A stretch of DNA of 64,000 nucleotides from Selaginella tamariscina (lineage: Eukaryota; Streptophyta; Lycopodiopsida; Selaginellales; Selaginellaceae), in NCBI GenBank assembly GCA_003024785.1, contig PUQB01000054.1, positions 529,291 through 593,290 of the forward strand, given 5' to 3'. A model generated the notes under the pieces. It was given only the letters and a program-made list of their open reading frames with translations. It did no database searches and was not told the origin of the DNA. The position numbers and the translations under genes were made by a program. Every line of letters starts with the position of its first letter. Within the stretch, counting starts at the first letter, position 1. Below, in pieces: positions 22,270-33,649 of this stretch.

Positions 22270-22954
22270 ATGGCTCACGCTACTAGGGATTATGAGTTTG
22301 GCCTTCCAGATCAAAGAGAAGTTGTGTGGTTGGACAGTGGAGCTAACCATCACATGACACATATTCGAGAATTTTTCAGCCAGTTAGAGCCACTTCCAAA
22401 CGACAAGAGAATTTTCTTGGGTGACGACTACTCACAGAGTGTGTTTGGAGTCGGAACCATCAAAGTTCATCTTGCCTCTGGATAGGTCGTGGTTGTCAAT
22501 GGGGTATATTTTGTTCCTGGTGTCAAGAAGACTCTCTTCTCTGTTGGCAAGGTTGCAGACCGCAATATGAGTCTTATCTTCAACAAATCACAGTGCTTAA
22601 TCATGAGCAAGTGGAAGACGATATGCTGGCTTGTATAGACTTAATGCAGTGGTGGAGTGCCCAGAACAGCCTCGACAACAGCTAATGTTTGCAGGTCCCC
22701 AGTCTCCAGTGGATCTCCAAACATGGCATCATCGACTGGGACACACAAACCTTCAGGACATTAAAAGACTTGCAAGCAAACAAATGGTTGATGGGCTTCA
22801 CATTACCTCACAGTTGCTGAAGTTTTGTGAATCGTGTGTGCTAGCAAAGCAACACAGATTCCCATTTAAGTCTAGTGCTGCCACGAGAGCTACGGAAATC
22901 TTGGAACTAGTCCACTTTGATGTTTGCACGATGCCCGTGCAATTCAGAGACGAT
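22270..22954 (+). pseudogene. Copia A protease and GAG-pre-integrase
   Basis: VWLDSGANHHMTH (near 22,326-22,365) is the aspartic protease active site (DSGA). It is followed by the usual VYFVPGVKKTLFSVGK block. An in-frame TAG lies at 22,483-22,485. From 22,631 the GAG-pre-integrase zinc motif is visible (WHHRLGH...CESC..AKQHRFPF). The frame ends where the Gypsy LTR begins at 22,955. Confidence 0.8.
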
Positions 22955-23292
22955 TGTCACGACCTTGTGCAAAGGGCAAAACCTTTAGAACAAAGGCGGA
23001 ACCTTTGAGTGAAAGGAAGAGATTGTATTCAAAAGACAAATGAATACAAAATGAAACACAAGGTCGAAGACTGGTATTGAATGATTCTAAGAAACCTAGA
23101 ACTGGAACCCTGTTTATATATCTGAGGTCTTAAGGATTGTGTAATCCACAACTGGTCTGGAACATGTGTATGAATATATGCCTTGCTGTTGATGGTAATT
23201 CAGCATCCAATCATATGAACAAGTTGGCTTACACATATGTGTGTTAGCAGAAAGGTCTCGGGTTCAAGTCTTGTGAAAGGCAAAAAATAACC
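22955..23292. repeat. Gypsy left LTR
   Basis: This shares TGTCACGACCTTGTGCAAAGG, CCTGTTTATATATCTGAGGTCTT and TGAATATATGCCTTGCTGTT with the right LTR. It ends near CAAAAAATAAC. It sits in the middle of Copia A coding sequence. Confidence 0.75.
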
Positions 23293-23299
23293 CATGATC

Positions 23300-24219
23300 T
23301 TATATTATGCCCCCTTCGATGACGAGCATTGGATCAGGTTTTGCAGGATATCAATGATGGAATTCGGCAATAAGATCAGGAGCATGAACAAGATGAGTAG
23401 CAGTCCAGTCGTCACTGGACCAGGTTTTACAGGATATCAATGATGGAATTCGACAATAAGATCAGGAGGATGAACAAGATGAGCAACAGTCCAGTCGTCA
23501 CTGGACCAGGTTTTGTAGAATATTGATGGAATGGGCCCAAGTGTTGATAGTCCAGCTTGTCACAAGAAGAAGATCGACCCAATCATCTTGCAGATGAGAA
23601 ATGAAACACCGGAGATATTATTCCAGAGTCTGAATCATGCGCTCCATTTAGCCATCTGTTTTAGGATGATGTGCAGTAGACAGCTTCCCGATGAGAAATA
23701 AAACACCGGAGATATTGTTCCAGAGTCTGATGTGCAATACAACAACTTCCCGATGAGAAATGAAACACCGGAGATATTGTTCTAGAGTTTTGCAATTCGT
23801 GTTGCCTCCGTTTGGCCATTTGTTTCAGGATGATGTGCAATAGACATCTTCTTGGTGATACGTAGCCGATCTAGGAATCTCCGCCAGAATGCCAAAATGA
23901 ACTGGGGACCTCGATCAGTGACAAGTTTATTAGAAATACCATGAAGATGGAACACCTCCTAGTACACCAGATCTGCAGCATTAGAACCCGAATATGTCTT
24001 GTTGCAAGGAACAAAGTGTGTCCATTTTAGATAACCGATAAAAAATGACTAGGATAGCATCAAACCCTCTAGAAGCAGTAAATCAGTGAGGAAATCCATG
24101 GTGATGAAGGACCATGGCTGCTGAGCAATAGGAAGAGGCTAAAGTAGTCCAACCAGTCGATGACGAGGAAGCTTTGTACGCTGGCACGTGTCACAAAATC
24201 ACACAAATTTCTCAGTACG
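23300..24219 (-). pseudogene. Gypsy integrase remnant and tandem repeats
   Basis: The minus strand at about 24,120-23,840 encodes PWSFITMDFLTD, then FDAILVIFYRLSKMD and, after a shift, NKLVTDRGPQF. These are the core of a Gypsy integrase. Nearer the LTR are two tandem repeats: GACCAGGTTTT...CAGTCGTCACTG (about 2.5 copies, 23,330-23,520) and CCGATGAGAAAT...CCAGAGTCTG (three copies, 23,590-23,790). Stops and shifts abound. Confidence 0.65.
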
Positions 24220-25270
24220 GTTAGTCTTGGAGAAGCTTCGAAAGCACCACCTGTTTGCCAAGTTGGAGAAGTGCTCTTTTAGTCAGCAGTCTGTCGAGTT
24301 CTTGGGTACATCATTTCAGTTGAAGGTGTTTACATGAATTTTGCGAAAGTCCGAACTGTATTGGAGTGGGAGAACCATCAAATGTTCATGACATTCGATG
24401 TTCCTCGAGTTTGCGAACTTCTATCGACGTTTCGTTTGGGATTTCTCCAAGATTGCATTACCATTGATGAAGTTGACTGGCAAGGATGTTCCATTTGTCT
24501 GGTCTTCTAAGGCTAAGGAGGTGTTCGAGTTCCTAAAGAAGGCATTCACCTTGGCACCTGTTCTTATCCATCCTAACCATGCGAAGCTATATTTTGTGGA
24601 AGTTGATGCCTCTGACTTCGTTATTGGTGGAGTGATGTCCCAGAAAGGTCAGATCATCTTCTCCATCCCATTGTTTTTCCATTCCCGCAAGTTCACTGCA
24701 CCTAAGATTAACTACGATGTCTACAATAAGGAGTTGCTGGCGATCGTCGATGTCTTTGAGGAGGGGCGTAGATTCCTTGAAGGTTCCCCATGTGGTTAAG
24801 GTGTATTGTGATCACAAGAACCTCTAGTACTGGGCAACAGCATGAGTTCTCAATCGGCGTCAAGTGCAATGGGCACAGTCTTTGTCTCAGTTTCCGATAC
24901 GTGATTATTCATCATCCCAGTTGTCTAAATGACAAAGCAAATGTTTTATCTCGTCGCAGTTACCTAGCTTCAGTACTAGGTGAAATCCCATTTGATCAAC
25001 AAGAATAAGTTATCATGAGCTTTGACCAGTTGTTGGTGAACGCGCTTTCCCATTCTTTTACTCTAGTTAACACTTCGTTTTTAGATCTAATCCGAGAAAG
25101 TCTTCCTCAAGACGAGTTTGCTCGTGATGTCCTTGCACATGTTTAACAATTCAGCCATTGTCTTCAGGGTCACAACTACGAGATTATGCTGCTTTCCATC
25201 TTCATAATGGGTTGCTGTACCATCAATATCCAAAATCTATGTTCTGGACGGAGAACTGAGGTTTGAGCTG
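24220..25270 (+). pseudogene. Gypsy RT thumb and RNase H, inverted segment
   Basis: VLEKLRKHHLFAKLEKC begins the segment at 24,223. FANFYRRFVWDFSKIALPL, WSSKAKEVFEFLKKAF and FVEVDASDFVIGGVMSQKG (RNase H start) follow. Then come KFTAPKINYDVYNKELLAIV and a shifted VYCDHKNL. It is the direct continuation of the RT half found on the minus strand at 25,272-25,719, but in opposite orientation. Confidence 0.85.
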
Positions 25271-25271
25271 T

Positions 25272-26600
25272 TTAACATTGCCATGACAATACAGTGTGGG
25301 AACATTTTGGCATTCGGAATACGATCGAGCTGGTACAAGCGTGTGTTCTGGTGGCATCGGCTTCGCATGTATACATGCCATTCGTGTTCTTCTCGGTCTT
25401 GGAAAATATCAGATGTCGTCTAGGTACATGATGACAAACAAATCCAAGAAGTCCCAAAAAATATCGTTAGCCATGTGTTGGAAAAGCAGGTGCATTTGTC
25501 AGGCCAAACGGCATTACTACGTACTCAAAATGTCCGTAGCGTGTACGAAATGCTGTTTTCCACTCGTCCTTCTCGAATTCGGATGAGATTGTACGCTCCT
25601 CTTAAATCGATCTTTGTGAAATACCAGGCACCAGAAAGACGTTCGAGCATGTCGGAGACGAGCGGGAGAGGATACTTGTTTGGAATGGTGACCTTATTCA
25701 GATCCCAGTAGTCCACCACGAGCCGGAGACTTCCATCCTTCTTGGAAACAAAGAATACTGGAGCACCAGCCGGTGATCGCGAATGACGATAAATCCGGTG
25801 ACAAGATTCTCCTCAATGTATTTCCTCAATGTCTCCAACTCTGTTGGTGAGAGACCGTAATGGGACCGGAGGACGGATGCTTACCCTCAACGAGATCAAT
25901 AGGACAGTCGTACTCACGGTGCGGTGGCAAGGCAAAAGCTTTCTTTTTGTCGAAGACGTCTGCGAAATCAGCATACTGCTTTGGTAAGGCAGAGGAAGGA
26001 ACAGAAACATCCTTAGCAGAGCAGGGATAGACTTGATCACGAACACGGACGTGGGTCATGTCGTATCTTTCTTGAACTGCTTCAAGGTGATATGAGACTT
26101 GAAGTGGAGGAGGAACTGGAATAGGATCGGAATCAAAAGTGTGGCTGGAGTTGAAACAGCTGGGAAACTGTTCATGAAACGTTCTCTCCAACCAGGATCC
26201 ACCAACTCGATCCACGGCAAACCAAGGATAATCGTAGAGTCTGGAATAGAAACAACACTGAAGGAGATGTTGCACACAGCACCGCAAGCAACGACCTCAA
26301 CGAACTCCGTGTCATTTATTACCGCTCCAGATTTGATATCTCGTCCATCAACGACCCGTACAGAACCAGGAGTCTTCAAAGGATGTAGACGATCCCGTGC
26401 TTGACAGCAAAATTCTTGTCGATGAAATTTGCGTTCGCTCCGCTATCCACCAAAGCTTTACCAGAGAACTCCACCTCTGGTCTTCAGCTGCACCGGAACA
26501 TGGAACGGCTTGCACACCTTCGTGGATGGAATGGATCCAAGATGAGGAAGGGAAGATGTTTGAGTGAAGAGCCTTGAGGAACATGAGTTGTTCCACGGCA
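25272..26600 (-). pseudogene. Gypsy protease and first half of reverse transcriptase
   Basis: Leftward frames carry a protease-like region (26,596-26,056: FIDKNFAVK-type and ILGLPW). A linker follows (QVYPCSAKDVSVPSSALPKQ, then HREYDCPIDLVEGKHP). RT blocks come next: [37 protein letters not shown] and, after a shift, the NAxAFFQ/YLDDI region near 25,400-25,480. The reading then stops at the inversion breakpoint. Confidence 0.8.
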
Positions 26601-27612
26601 ATCCAGCCGGACGGCTCCTATTCGGGCTGGATCTTCTCGTTTCCCGGCAGCACAGCAAGGGCCACTTCACGAGCTTGTTTGGACGTCGATGACAATTCTC
26701 CAACTTGTGGTACGGGTCCCCAAGTACAACAAAGCTTGTACTGAATCGCTTCTGACGTTCGGTTGGCAAAAGCTTGCCTCGGCGTGATCGCCCTAATTCC
26801 ATCGGGGATGGTTCTACTGAGGAAGATGATGATCAGCAGATGAGAACAGGGACTGGAGAAATGGAAGAAGACGGCACCGAAGAAAGAAGGATGCCGACGT
26901 TCTTGTTTCCGCTCGATCAACCGGTTGTCACAACGAATTGCCAACTCTATCATGCTGGTGAGGGTTTCCGGAACAGCAAAATTCAGCAACATGTCTTTGA
27001 TCTCGTCCTGCAACCCCGACCGGAAAACCTCCTTGAGAGCACGATCTCCCCAGGTGACATCACAAGCAAGGAGTTGGAACTTTGACGTACTCTGCTACCG
27101 ACATACCCCCTTGGTGAAGCTGGCGGAGTTTGGTGATGGCAGCACTCTCACGATCCACGTCACTAACATCGCCGTGAACCGTTCCACAAACTCCTCAAAA
27201 TTCCCAAGGATCAAATCATTATTCTTTAGCAAGGCTGAGAAGCATGAAAGAGCAAACCGGAAAGCAGCGACCCAATCAATCCGACCTTAATAGGTTCTGT
27301 GCTGTAGCGCCTCGGCTGCATCACGATCCATAGATGAACTTGATTGAGAAAACCTCGGAACTTCGATCGAGTACCATTAACTTTTCGGGCATGCTGATCT
27401 TCGGCTCTAGAGAATTCGCACGCTATCGGAGCTATCATTCTCCAGGTATAGTTGTTCGATCTGTTGCTGGAGGGCAGCAACTTGCTCACGAAGAGCATGC
27501 TCGACATGATGAGTCGAAGAAGAAAATCGAAAGAAAAAAAAAAAAAAAAAATAAAAATGGGATCGATGACAAGCGGAGAGAAAGCTTGTCACTACCTGAG
27601 AATCATTCAAAC
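26601..27612 (-). pseudogene. Gypsy gag region
   Basis: Leftward frames include EEHALREQVAALQQQIEQL, a coiled-coil-like start near 27,500. Gag-like NxLFKNDLILGNFEEF and LLRIELAIRCDNRLIERK patterns lie near 27,200 and 26,950, and a Cys-knuckle-like segment is near 26,690. A run of 19 A at 27,533-27,551 lies just inside the right LTR. Confidence 0.6.
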
Positions 27613-27982
27613 TGTCACGACCTTGTGCAAAGGGTTCATTTCTCTCTTGAATACAATCTCCTCCTTTTAATTCAAAGGTTCCACCTTGTTCTAAAGGTTT
27701 CGCAATTTATGTTTTTACAAGGCTGACAAACAAGAGATGGTTGAATTAAAGATAATGTAAGACCCATCAAACGTTAGACCAAAATGAAACACAAGGCCGA
27801 AGATGATGTTAAATGATTCTGAAAAACCTAAACTGGAACCCTGTTTATATATCTGAGGTCTTGAGGATTGTGTGGTCCACAACTAGTCTGAAATGTGTGG
27901 TCCACAACTGGTCTAAAATATGCGTATGAATATATGCCTTGCTGTTAATGATGTAATTCAACATCCAGGATCATATGAACAA
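27613..27982. repeat. Gypsy right LTR, first part
   Basis: This begins TGTCACGACCTTGTGCAAAGG and carries the same landmarks as the left LTR, plus a short internal duplication of GTGTGGTCCACAACT. It is split by the LINE-like insert and resumes at 30,164. Confidence 0.75.
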
Positions 27983-30151
27983 TTGCCTTGGCGCCTTGGC
28001 GGTAGGGGAGGTGGAATGTTTGTTGCTTGTATGGAATGGCCTTTATGGCGCCTTTGACTTGATTTGAAGGAATTTTTAATGTTTTTTAAGCCCGCAAGGG
28101 TTTGAGGTTTGGAACGCTTCAATCGCGCGAAATCACTCAGATCTGAGGAGATGGGCTGCTAAGGGACAATCTCTAAAGGCTACTCTAGACTTTTGGAAGC
28201 TCCAATTTCATGTTTGCTGTGATTTCGATTGTGTGGTGAGTTTTAGGGTTTGATACATGTGCGCATTGATTGCTCAGGTTTTTTTAAATTGAGGAAATGG
28301 GTAGTGAGGATGTGGTCTCTTATGTCTCTTCTCAAGTTTTGGAGCAGAGATTTGGAATTTTGAAGGGTATGTGTACGATTTACGGTTTACTTTAAGGTTT
28401 AATGCATGTGTGCCTTGATTGCTCGGTTTTTTGATGAAATTGAGGAGATGGGTAGTGAGGGTGTGAGCTCTTATGCCTCTCCTCAAGTTTTGGAACAGAA
28501 ATTTGGAGTATTAGATGGCATGTGTGCGATTCTAAGTTTTGCTGCATTTGTCCAGAAGGGGTAAAATGTGTGGCAACTTTGATAAGGTCATGTGAGTAGA
28601 TGCTGTTGTTATGGATCTGGAGTATGGTCTTACCATGCATGACAAGCTTGATTGTCATGTATGAGCTGCGAAATTAAGTTGGTTATGTCTTGTTTAAAAG
28701 CGATATTGCTGACTCCTTTGTTGCCACAACAAGCGGAGTTTGGGCAAGTCATCAATTGCAATGGTATATATGATGATGCGGATTTCAGCATGGTCTCGTC
28801 AGCCATAACTATTTGCGAGTATTACCATGGTTCAGTGGTGGTCCTTTTGGCTAGACATGACGATTTGGTGGCGTTTGTTCTTATTCTAGTCTTGCATGTG
28901 GGGGCAATGTCATTAATTTTGTTGAGGAAGCTTCATGGTTAGTCGACATGTATGTGGATGTTTGTGTGGTGCGGATCTTTCCTTGTGATGGTGGTTGTTT
29001 CTGGTGGCATGTGCAATACTTCGTGGTACATCATGCGCACTTGATTGGCTCGTTGCTTGGGTTAGGCGTCGCCTACGGGCCTGTGCTAAAAGGTCTGAGG
29101 ACTGAAGATCCCGAGTGACATGTTGCTGTTAGGTGTTTGAGTGGTTTGCCTCAAACAAGTGATGCATTTTGTTGGTTCAGGCACTTGCGTATGTGTATGT
29201 TGATGGTCGTGTTCCTTGCGATGTTGGTTGTTCCTTGTGGCACTTGCGGTGAATGGGCAAAGCTGTGTGGCAAATTTGTATGCACTTGATTGGCTCACTG
29301 CTTGGGTTAGGCACCGCCTACGGGCCTGTGCTGAATGGTCAGAGACTGAAAACCCCGAATACGTGTTGCTGGTTGGGTGTCTAGAAGGAGTTATACACTT
29401 TGTTGGTTCATGTGTTTCGTGCTTCATTACCTTTTGCTATTTGCAGTAGTGGCATCTTTTTGAGTCGACTTCCTGGGATTTGAGCTACTAATGGAAGTGC
29501 GGCCCCATGTTTGAGGTGGTAAGGAGCCACCATTTATGGCTGTTGGCGTGTGCGTTGAGCCTAGCACACCCCGAGCGAGAGGCTCCCATGCTTGGAAACA
29601 AGTATAGTTATTCTGGTACGGTGTTATTCCTCTTTGATGGGCATTTGCTATACAGTTTGTGGGGGATTGCTCTAAGGTTTAATGGGTATCTTCTAAGAGG
29701 GCAACTGCAACAATGTCCTTGTTTACGAAGAGGTTTGGTGTGTTTGCAATAAGTGGTCATTCTGATGCGTGTTGGGAATATCCTTGGGCATTTGATTTCT
29801 GATCTTGGTGGATGTGTATGTGGTATGCTATAGTGATTGTCATGTAGCTACTTTGGGCATCTGCTGCAGATTGGTTTGGCTTCGTTTGTTTGTGTTTGCT
29901 TTTTGCTTTGGTGTGTGCTTTCTTTTTGCTTTGGTGTGTGCTTATGAGCTGTGGTTTGGAGATTGAAGCTCAAGACAGTATCCGGGCAAGAGACTAGACC
30001 CGTAAAGGTCTGAATTGATCACTTTGTTCTTCGGACACTTAGCGATGCCTGGGTTTTAGGGGGATGAGAATAAGAGTAGTTTATATGAAATCCTTTGGGA
30101 TGTTTTGATGTATACTTGTATTTAGCCCATGAATAAATTTTTAATATTTCT
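27983..30151 (+). mobile_element. LINE-like non-LTR insert with 12-bp target duplication
   Basis: TCATATGAACAA occurs at 27,971-27,982 and again at 30,152-30,163, exactly flanking a 2,169-bp block absent from the left LTR (23,212-23,225 is the uninterrupted version). The block ends CCCATGAATAAATTTTTAAT, an AATAAA-bearing tail like those of plant LINEs. A target duplication of this length fits target-primed insertion. I saw no RT motif, so it is 5'-truncated or non-autonomous. Two internal repeated segments occur (28,250-28,520, and 29,036-29,170 with 29,278-29,400). Confidence 0.65.
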
Positions 30152-30163
30152 TCATATGAACAA

Positions 30164-30230
30164 GTTGGCTAACATATGTGTGTTAGCGGAAAGGTCTCGG
30201 GGTCAAGTCTTGTAAAAGGTAAAAATAACA
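30164..30230. repeat. Gypsy right LTR, last part
   Basis: GTTGGCTAACATATGTGTGTTAGCGG to AAAAATAACA matches the end of the left LTR (23,225-23,292). Copia A integrase resumes immediately afterwards. Confidence 0.7.
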
Positions 30231-30234
30231 ATAA

Positions 30235-30830
30235 GCATTACTTTGTCACTTTTGTGGACGATTACTCACGCATGATTGCTGTCAAATTTTTTACTAGAAA
30301 GCATTACTTTGTCACTTTTGTGGACGATTACTCACGCATGATTGCTATCAAATTTCTTGCTAGAAAGTCTGAGGTGATCGAAGAGTTCATCAAGTTCAGG
30401 ACTCGAGCAGAGCTTCAGACAAGCAAGAAACTTAAGAAGTTTCGCAGTGACGGTTGTGGAGAATACACCTCCAAGCAATTCATCAACTCAGTCCCCAGAC
30501 ACCCAACAACAAAATGGGATAGCTGAGAGAGCAAACAAGACACTCCAAGAAGTTGCCAGCTCACTTCTTTGAGATGCTGGTTTGCTAAAAACTTTTTGGT
30601 GCGATGTTGTAGTAGCAGCGGCGTATCTAAGAAATGCCAAGTTACTTCAGTTGTCTCAACCAGACACCATACGAGCGATGGTACGGCAAGAAACCAGATC
30701 TCAGTCACTTGAGGATCTTCGGATGTGTTGCATATGCATTTCTTCCAAAGAAGCATCATGACAAGATTGGAAACTCAAGCATCAAAGCTATCTTGCTTGG
30801 ATATAGCGATCAAATGAAGGCATAAGCTCT
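30235..30830 (+). pseudogene. Copia A integrase with 66-bp tandem duplication
   Basis: HYFVTFVDDYSRMIAVKFF is encoded twice in tandem (30,235-30,300 and 30,301-30,366). Then come KKFRSDGCGEYTSKQF (second catalytic Asp) and, after a shift, the QQNGIAERANKTLQE block with the catalytic Glu. A C-terminal part, FSCLNQTPYERWYGKKPDLSHLRIFGCVAYAF, is at 30,634-30,825. The duplication keeps the frame and duplicates one catalytic-Asp strand. Confidence 0.85.
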
Positions 30831-31429
30831 TTAGTTTGTCCAGCTCAAAGATCTTTCACATCTGGGATGTGATCTTTGAAGAGTCTCGGACTTATTCCAC
30901 TCGCAATCTTCCTGCAGCAATGACCCTCCAGTTGAGTGTCATCGATTTGTGGGCGGTTATAAGTGAGGAAGAAGACGATTTTAGCCCTGGGTTAAAACAC
31001 TTCAAGTACCAGATGGACATGGAAACATGTCTATAGCATCAGAGCTTCATGCGGCTCCAAGCACGAGTGTTGCAGTAGTTCCAGCTCCAAGAGTGTAAGA
31101 CCTTGGTGGGAGTGATCTTCTTGGCCTAAAAGGATCATCTCCACCTATAGGTAGTGAGTCAAGCTTGGGTAGGAGTGCCCATGCTTCCCCCATTCTTCAC
31201 AGATCCACCACCAGAGTGCGTACGCTTATAGAAGCTGGAGCGCAATTCCAAGAGAGGCTTGGCCTTCAAGCTGCACAACGAGCTTCATGGCAAGCTCAAC
31301 ATACTCAGGCTAATCCAAGTGATTCTAATGCATATTATTTCTCTACTGATCCTCCAGAATTGCAGCAAAAACACTTGAGTTCCAGATCTAGTATTACGAT
31401 GCTTTTTTCACAGGCCATGATATTCTAGT

Positions 31430-32290
31430 CCCCAAGAATTTACAAGAAGCTCTCTCCAGTTCTGAGAGAGCAATGGCGTGAAGCAGCATTGGTCAAGGCA
31501 TTTGTCATCAAGATCGCACATCAACAGCCTACTATCCACAAGGGAATGGACATGCCAATCAAGACAAAGTGGATTTTGGCTCAAGACTGGCTTGGATGGC
31601 AACATCAAGTACAAGTCCAGACTAGTCGCCAAAGGCTATTCTCAAGTAGAAGGCCTAGACTATAATGAGACTTTTTCTCCGATCATGAAGATGGCATCGA
31701 TTAGGCCTCCTCAATATTGTAGTGCAACAGAATCTTGAAGTGGAGTAGCTTGATGTCACGACACCATTCTTAAACGGTGACTTAGACGAAGAGATTTTTT
31801 GTCATGCAACCTGAGGGATTTTTGGTCCAAGGAAAAAAATGCAAAGTTTGTAAACTTCGCAAGGCACTCTATGGACTCAAGCAATCTCCACGGCAGTGGT
31901 TGGGAAAATGAATAGCTATCTTCTCTCCATTGGCTTCGTGAGCACCTCAACAAACACAAACGTCTATTTACGCAAGTCAGGTTTGATTTGCATTTACCTT
32001 GCTCTTTATGTCGACGATTGTCTTCTCTTTGGTCCCACGAGAAAGGTGCTACAGAGCTCAAGCACGAGTTACAAGCACGTTTCAAGATGGTGGACCTTGG
32101 ACCTACTCGTTTTTGCCTAGGCATAGAGATTCTTTGAGACAAAAAGTCTGGCACCATTCAGTTGTCGCAGTGCAAATATACAAAAGAAATTCTCCAGAAG
32201 TTTGGCCTTGCAAGAGATCAACTCAGCAGCGACACCAATGGAAGCTGGTTCTCACCTTAGTAAGGACCAGGCTCCACAAACACTAGAAGA
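31430..32290 (+). pseudogene. Copia A reverse transcriptase
   Basis: KYKSRLVAKGYSQVEGLDYN and ETFSPIMKMASI are followed by shifted frames with DVTTPFLNGDLDEEIF, ALYGLKQSPRQW and YVDDCLLFG (the YxDD active site, at 31,980-32,040 by frame). Several frame breaks and a TAG occur. Confidence 0.85.
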
Positions 32291-32323
32291 ACAACAACAA
32301 ATGAGCGGATCCCATACAGGCAG

Positions 32324-32978
32324 ATGGTTGGCAGTCTCGTCTACTTAATGGTGTGCACATGTCCGGACTTAGCATTTGCAGTGGGACAGGTCTCTCAGTT
32401 TCTTGAGACTCTAGGACATGTCCACTGGCTTGTGAAACGAATTTTTCACTACCTCAAGGGAACGCAGAATTTTGCTCTCACTTACAGCAAAGTTCCTGCA
32501 ATAAGGATGCTTATTCGCTTTCACGATGCAGATTTTGCAGGCGAAGTTGATCAGAGGAAGTCTACCTCTGGCTACATATTCACTCTTGGAAGTGGTGCTG
32601 TCACATGGTGCAGTAAACGGAGACAATTATTGCGCTCTCTTCAACTGAAGTGGAATATGTAGCAGCAACACAAGCAGCAAAGGAGTGCAGCTGGCTTGCC
32701 AACTTTTGGATGGACTTGGTTATCCTCAAACTGAAGCAACAATGGTTTATTGTGACAATCTCGGTGCATTGCTCTCACAAAGAATGCTCGGTATCACGGA
32801 GGACCAAACACATCCAAGTGCACTTTCATTTTATTCGAGATCAAGTCATCAGAATGTTCTCGAGCTAGTACACTGCCGCACAGAGGACCAAGCCGCAGAT
32901 ATCTTTACTAAGGCTCTCCAGCTCACACCGTTTCAACGACACGTCAAGACACTTGGCATTAGCAAGATTTTTTCTTAA
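32324..32978 (+). pseudogene. Copia A RNase H and C-terminus
   Basis: MVGSLVYLMVCTCPDLAFAV, HDADFAGEVDQRKSTSGYIF and, after a shift, EYVAATQAAKECSWL and TEDQAADIFTKALQLTPFQR are the standard Copia RNase H and end-of-pol blocks. The frame stops at 32,976-32,978, followed by the purine tract at 33,000. Confidence 0.85.
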
Positions 32979-33007
32979 GAGCGAGCATGCTTGTGCTCGA
33001 GTGGGAG

Positions 33008-33360
33008 TGATATAGGATATTCCTTTTAGTATTGGCTAGGTAGTTAGCAGTTCAGCTAGTATATGTAACCTTTTATTGTGTGATAGGGAAGCGGCATAAG
33101 GTGGCACAACCTAGTAAGATCTCCGCATGTAATGGTGGAGATTGAGGCACTGCAGGAGGCGGCACAGCCCATAGTAACTCCCCGCAAGAAAAGGAAATGG
33201 GGGCCACAGGAGTTGGTGCAGACCATTATAGATTCTCTGAGATGGGGCGCTGCAAAAGGTGTGGAAGCCCATTTCAACAAGTCTTCATTGTATAAATAGA
33301 TGGCCATATTCATGAACATTAACTCCATCAAGAGATATGCGATGGCCACTACTAACTAGT
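33008..33360. repeat. probable 3' LTR of Copia A
   Basis: This starts TGATATAGGATATTCC right after a purine-rich tract and contains TATAAATAG near 33,292. The right end is uncertain. It does not visibly match the sequence before the primer-binding site at 21,376, so the two ends may come from different elements. Confidence 0.45.
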
Positions 33361-33649
33361 TTGTGACATGTCTCAATCTTATATATATATATATATTATA
33401 CACTATTGATAAACATGTGGGTCCAGTTATTTATGACATGCGCTATACTATGATTAATGTCAATCGCAAACTCAAACAAATATTCATTTGACAACTTGTA
33501 CCTTACGGCATATTCTGGTGCCCATGCATATTCTGCTTTGCTTGAAGCATATTCCGATTACTATGTACCCACATTTTGTTCTCTCTGGTTGAGGTATCAA
33601 AATTCAACACAAGGTACAACAGTGTAATAATTTCTGTTAGAAAGAAAGA
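33361..33649. other. P450 upstream region, start of duplicate copy II
   Basis: From about 33,442 the sequence matches positions 1-208 of the window almost base for base, so the duplication extends beyond the left edge of the window. No clear TATA box was found near the P450 start. Confidence 0.7.

Larger units (their letters stand above)
22955..30230 (-). mobile_element. Gypsy LTR retrotransposon with internal inversion
   Basis: Direct LTRs start with TGTCACGACCTTGTGCAAAGG at 22,955 (to about 23,292) and 27,613 (to 27,982, continuing 30,164-30,230). Gag, protease and the first half of RT read leftward from about 27,610. The integrase also reads leftward (24,120-23,840: ITMDFLTD, DAILVIFYRLSKM). 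The RT thumb and RNase H segment at 24,220-25,270 reads rightward, so it has been inverted. The RT-before-integrase order fits Gypsy. Confidence 0.8.
21376..33360 (+). mobile_element. Copia A LTR retrotransposon, interrupted
   Basis: A primer-binding site like that for initiator Met-tRNA (TGGTATCAGAGCGG, 21,376-21,389) is followed by gag, protease and GAG-pre-integrase. A 7.3-kb Gypsy insertion then interrupts it at 22,955. Integrase, reverse transcriptase and RNase H resume at 30,235 and end at 32,978. A purine-rich tract (GAGTGGGAG) precedes a probable 3' LTR starting TGATATAGG at 33,008. Frames are broken many times. The gene order protease-integrase-RT-RNase H defines Copia. Confidence 0.85.

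Noticed and set aside
28274..29752. Open frames inside the LINE-like insert
   Set aside because: They are short, overlap on both strands and have no RT or endonuclease motif.
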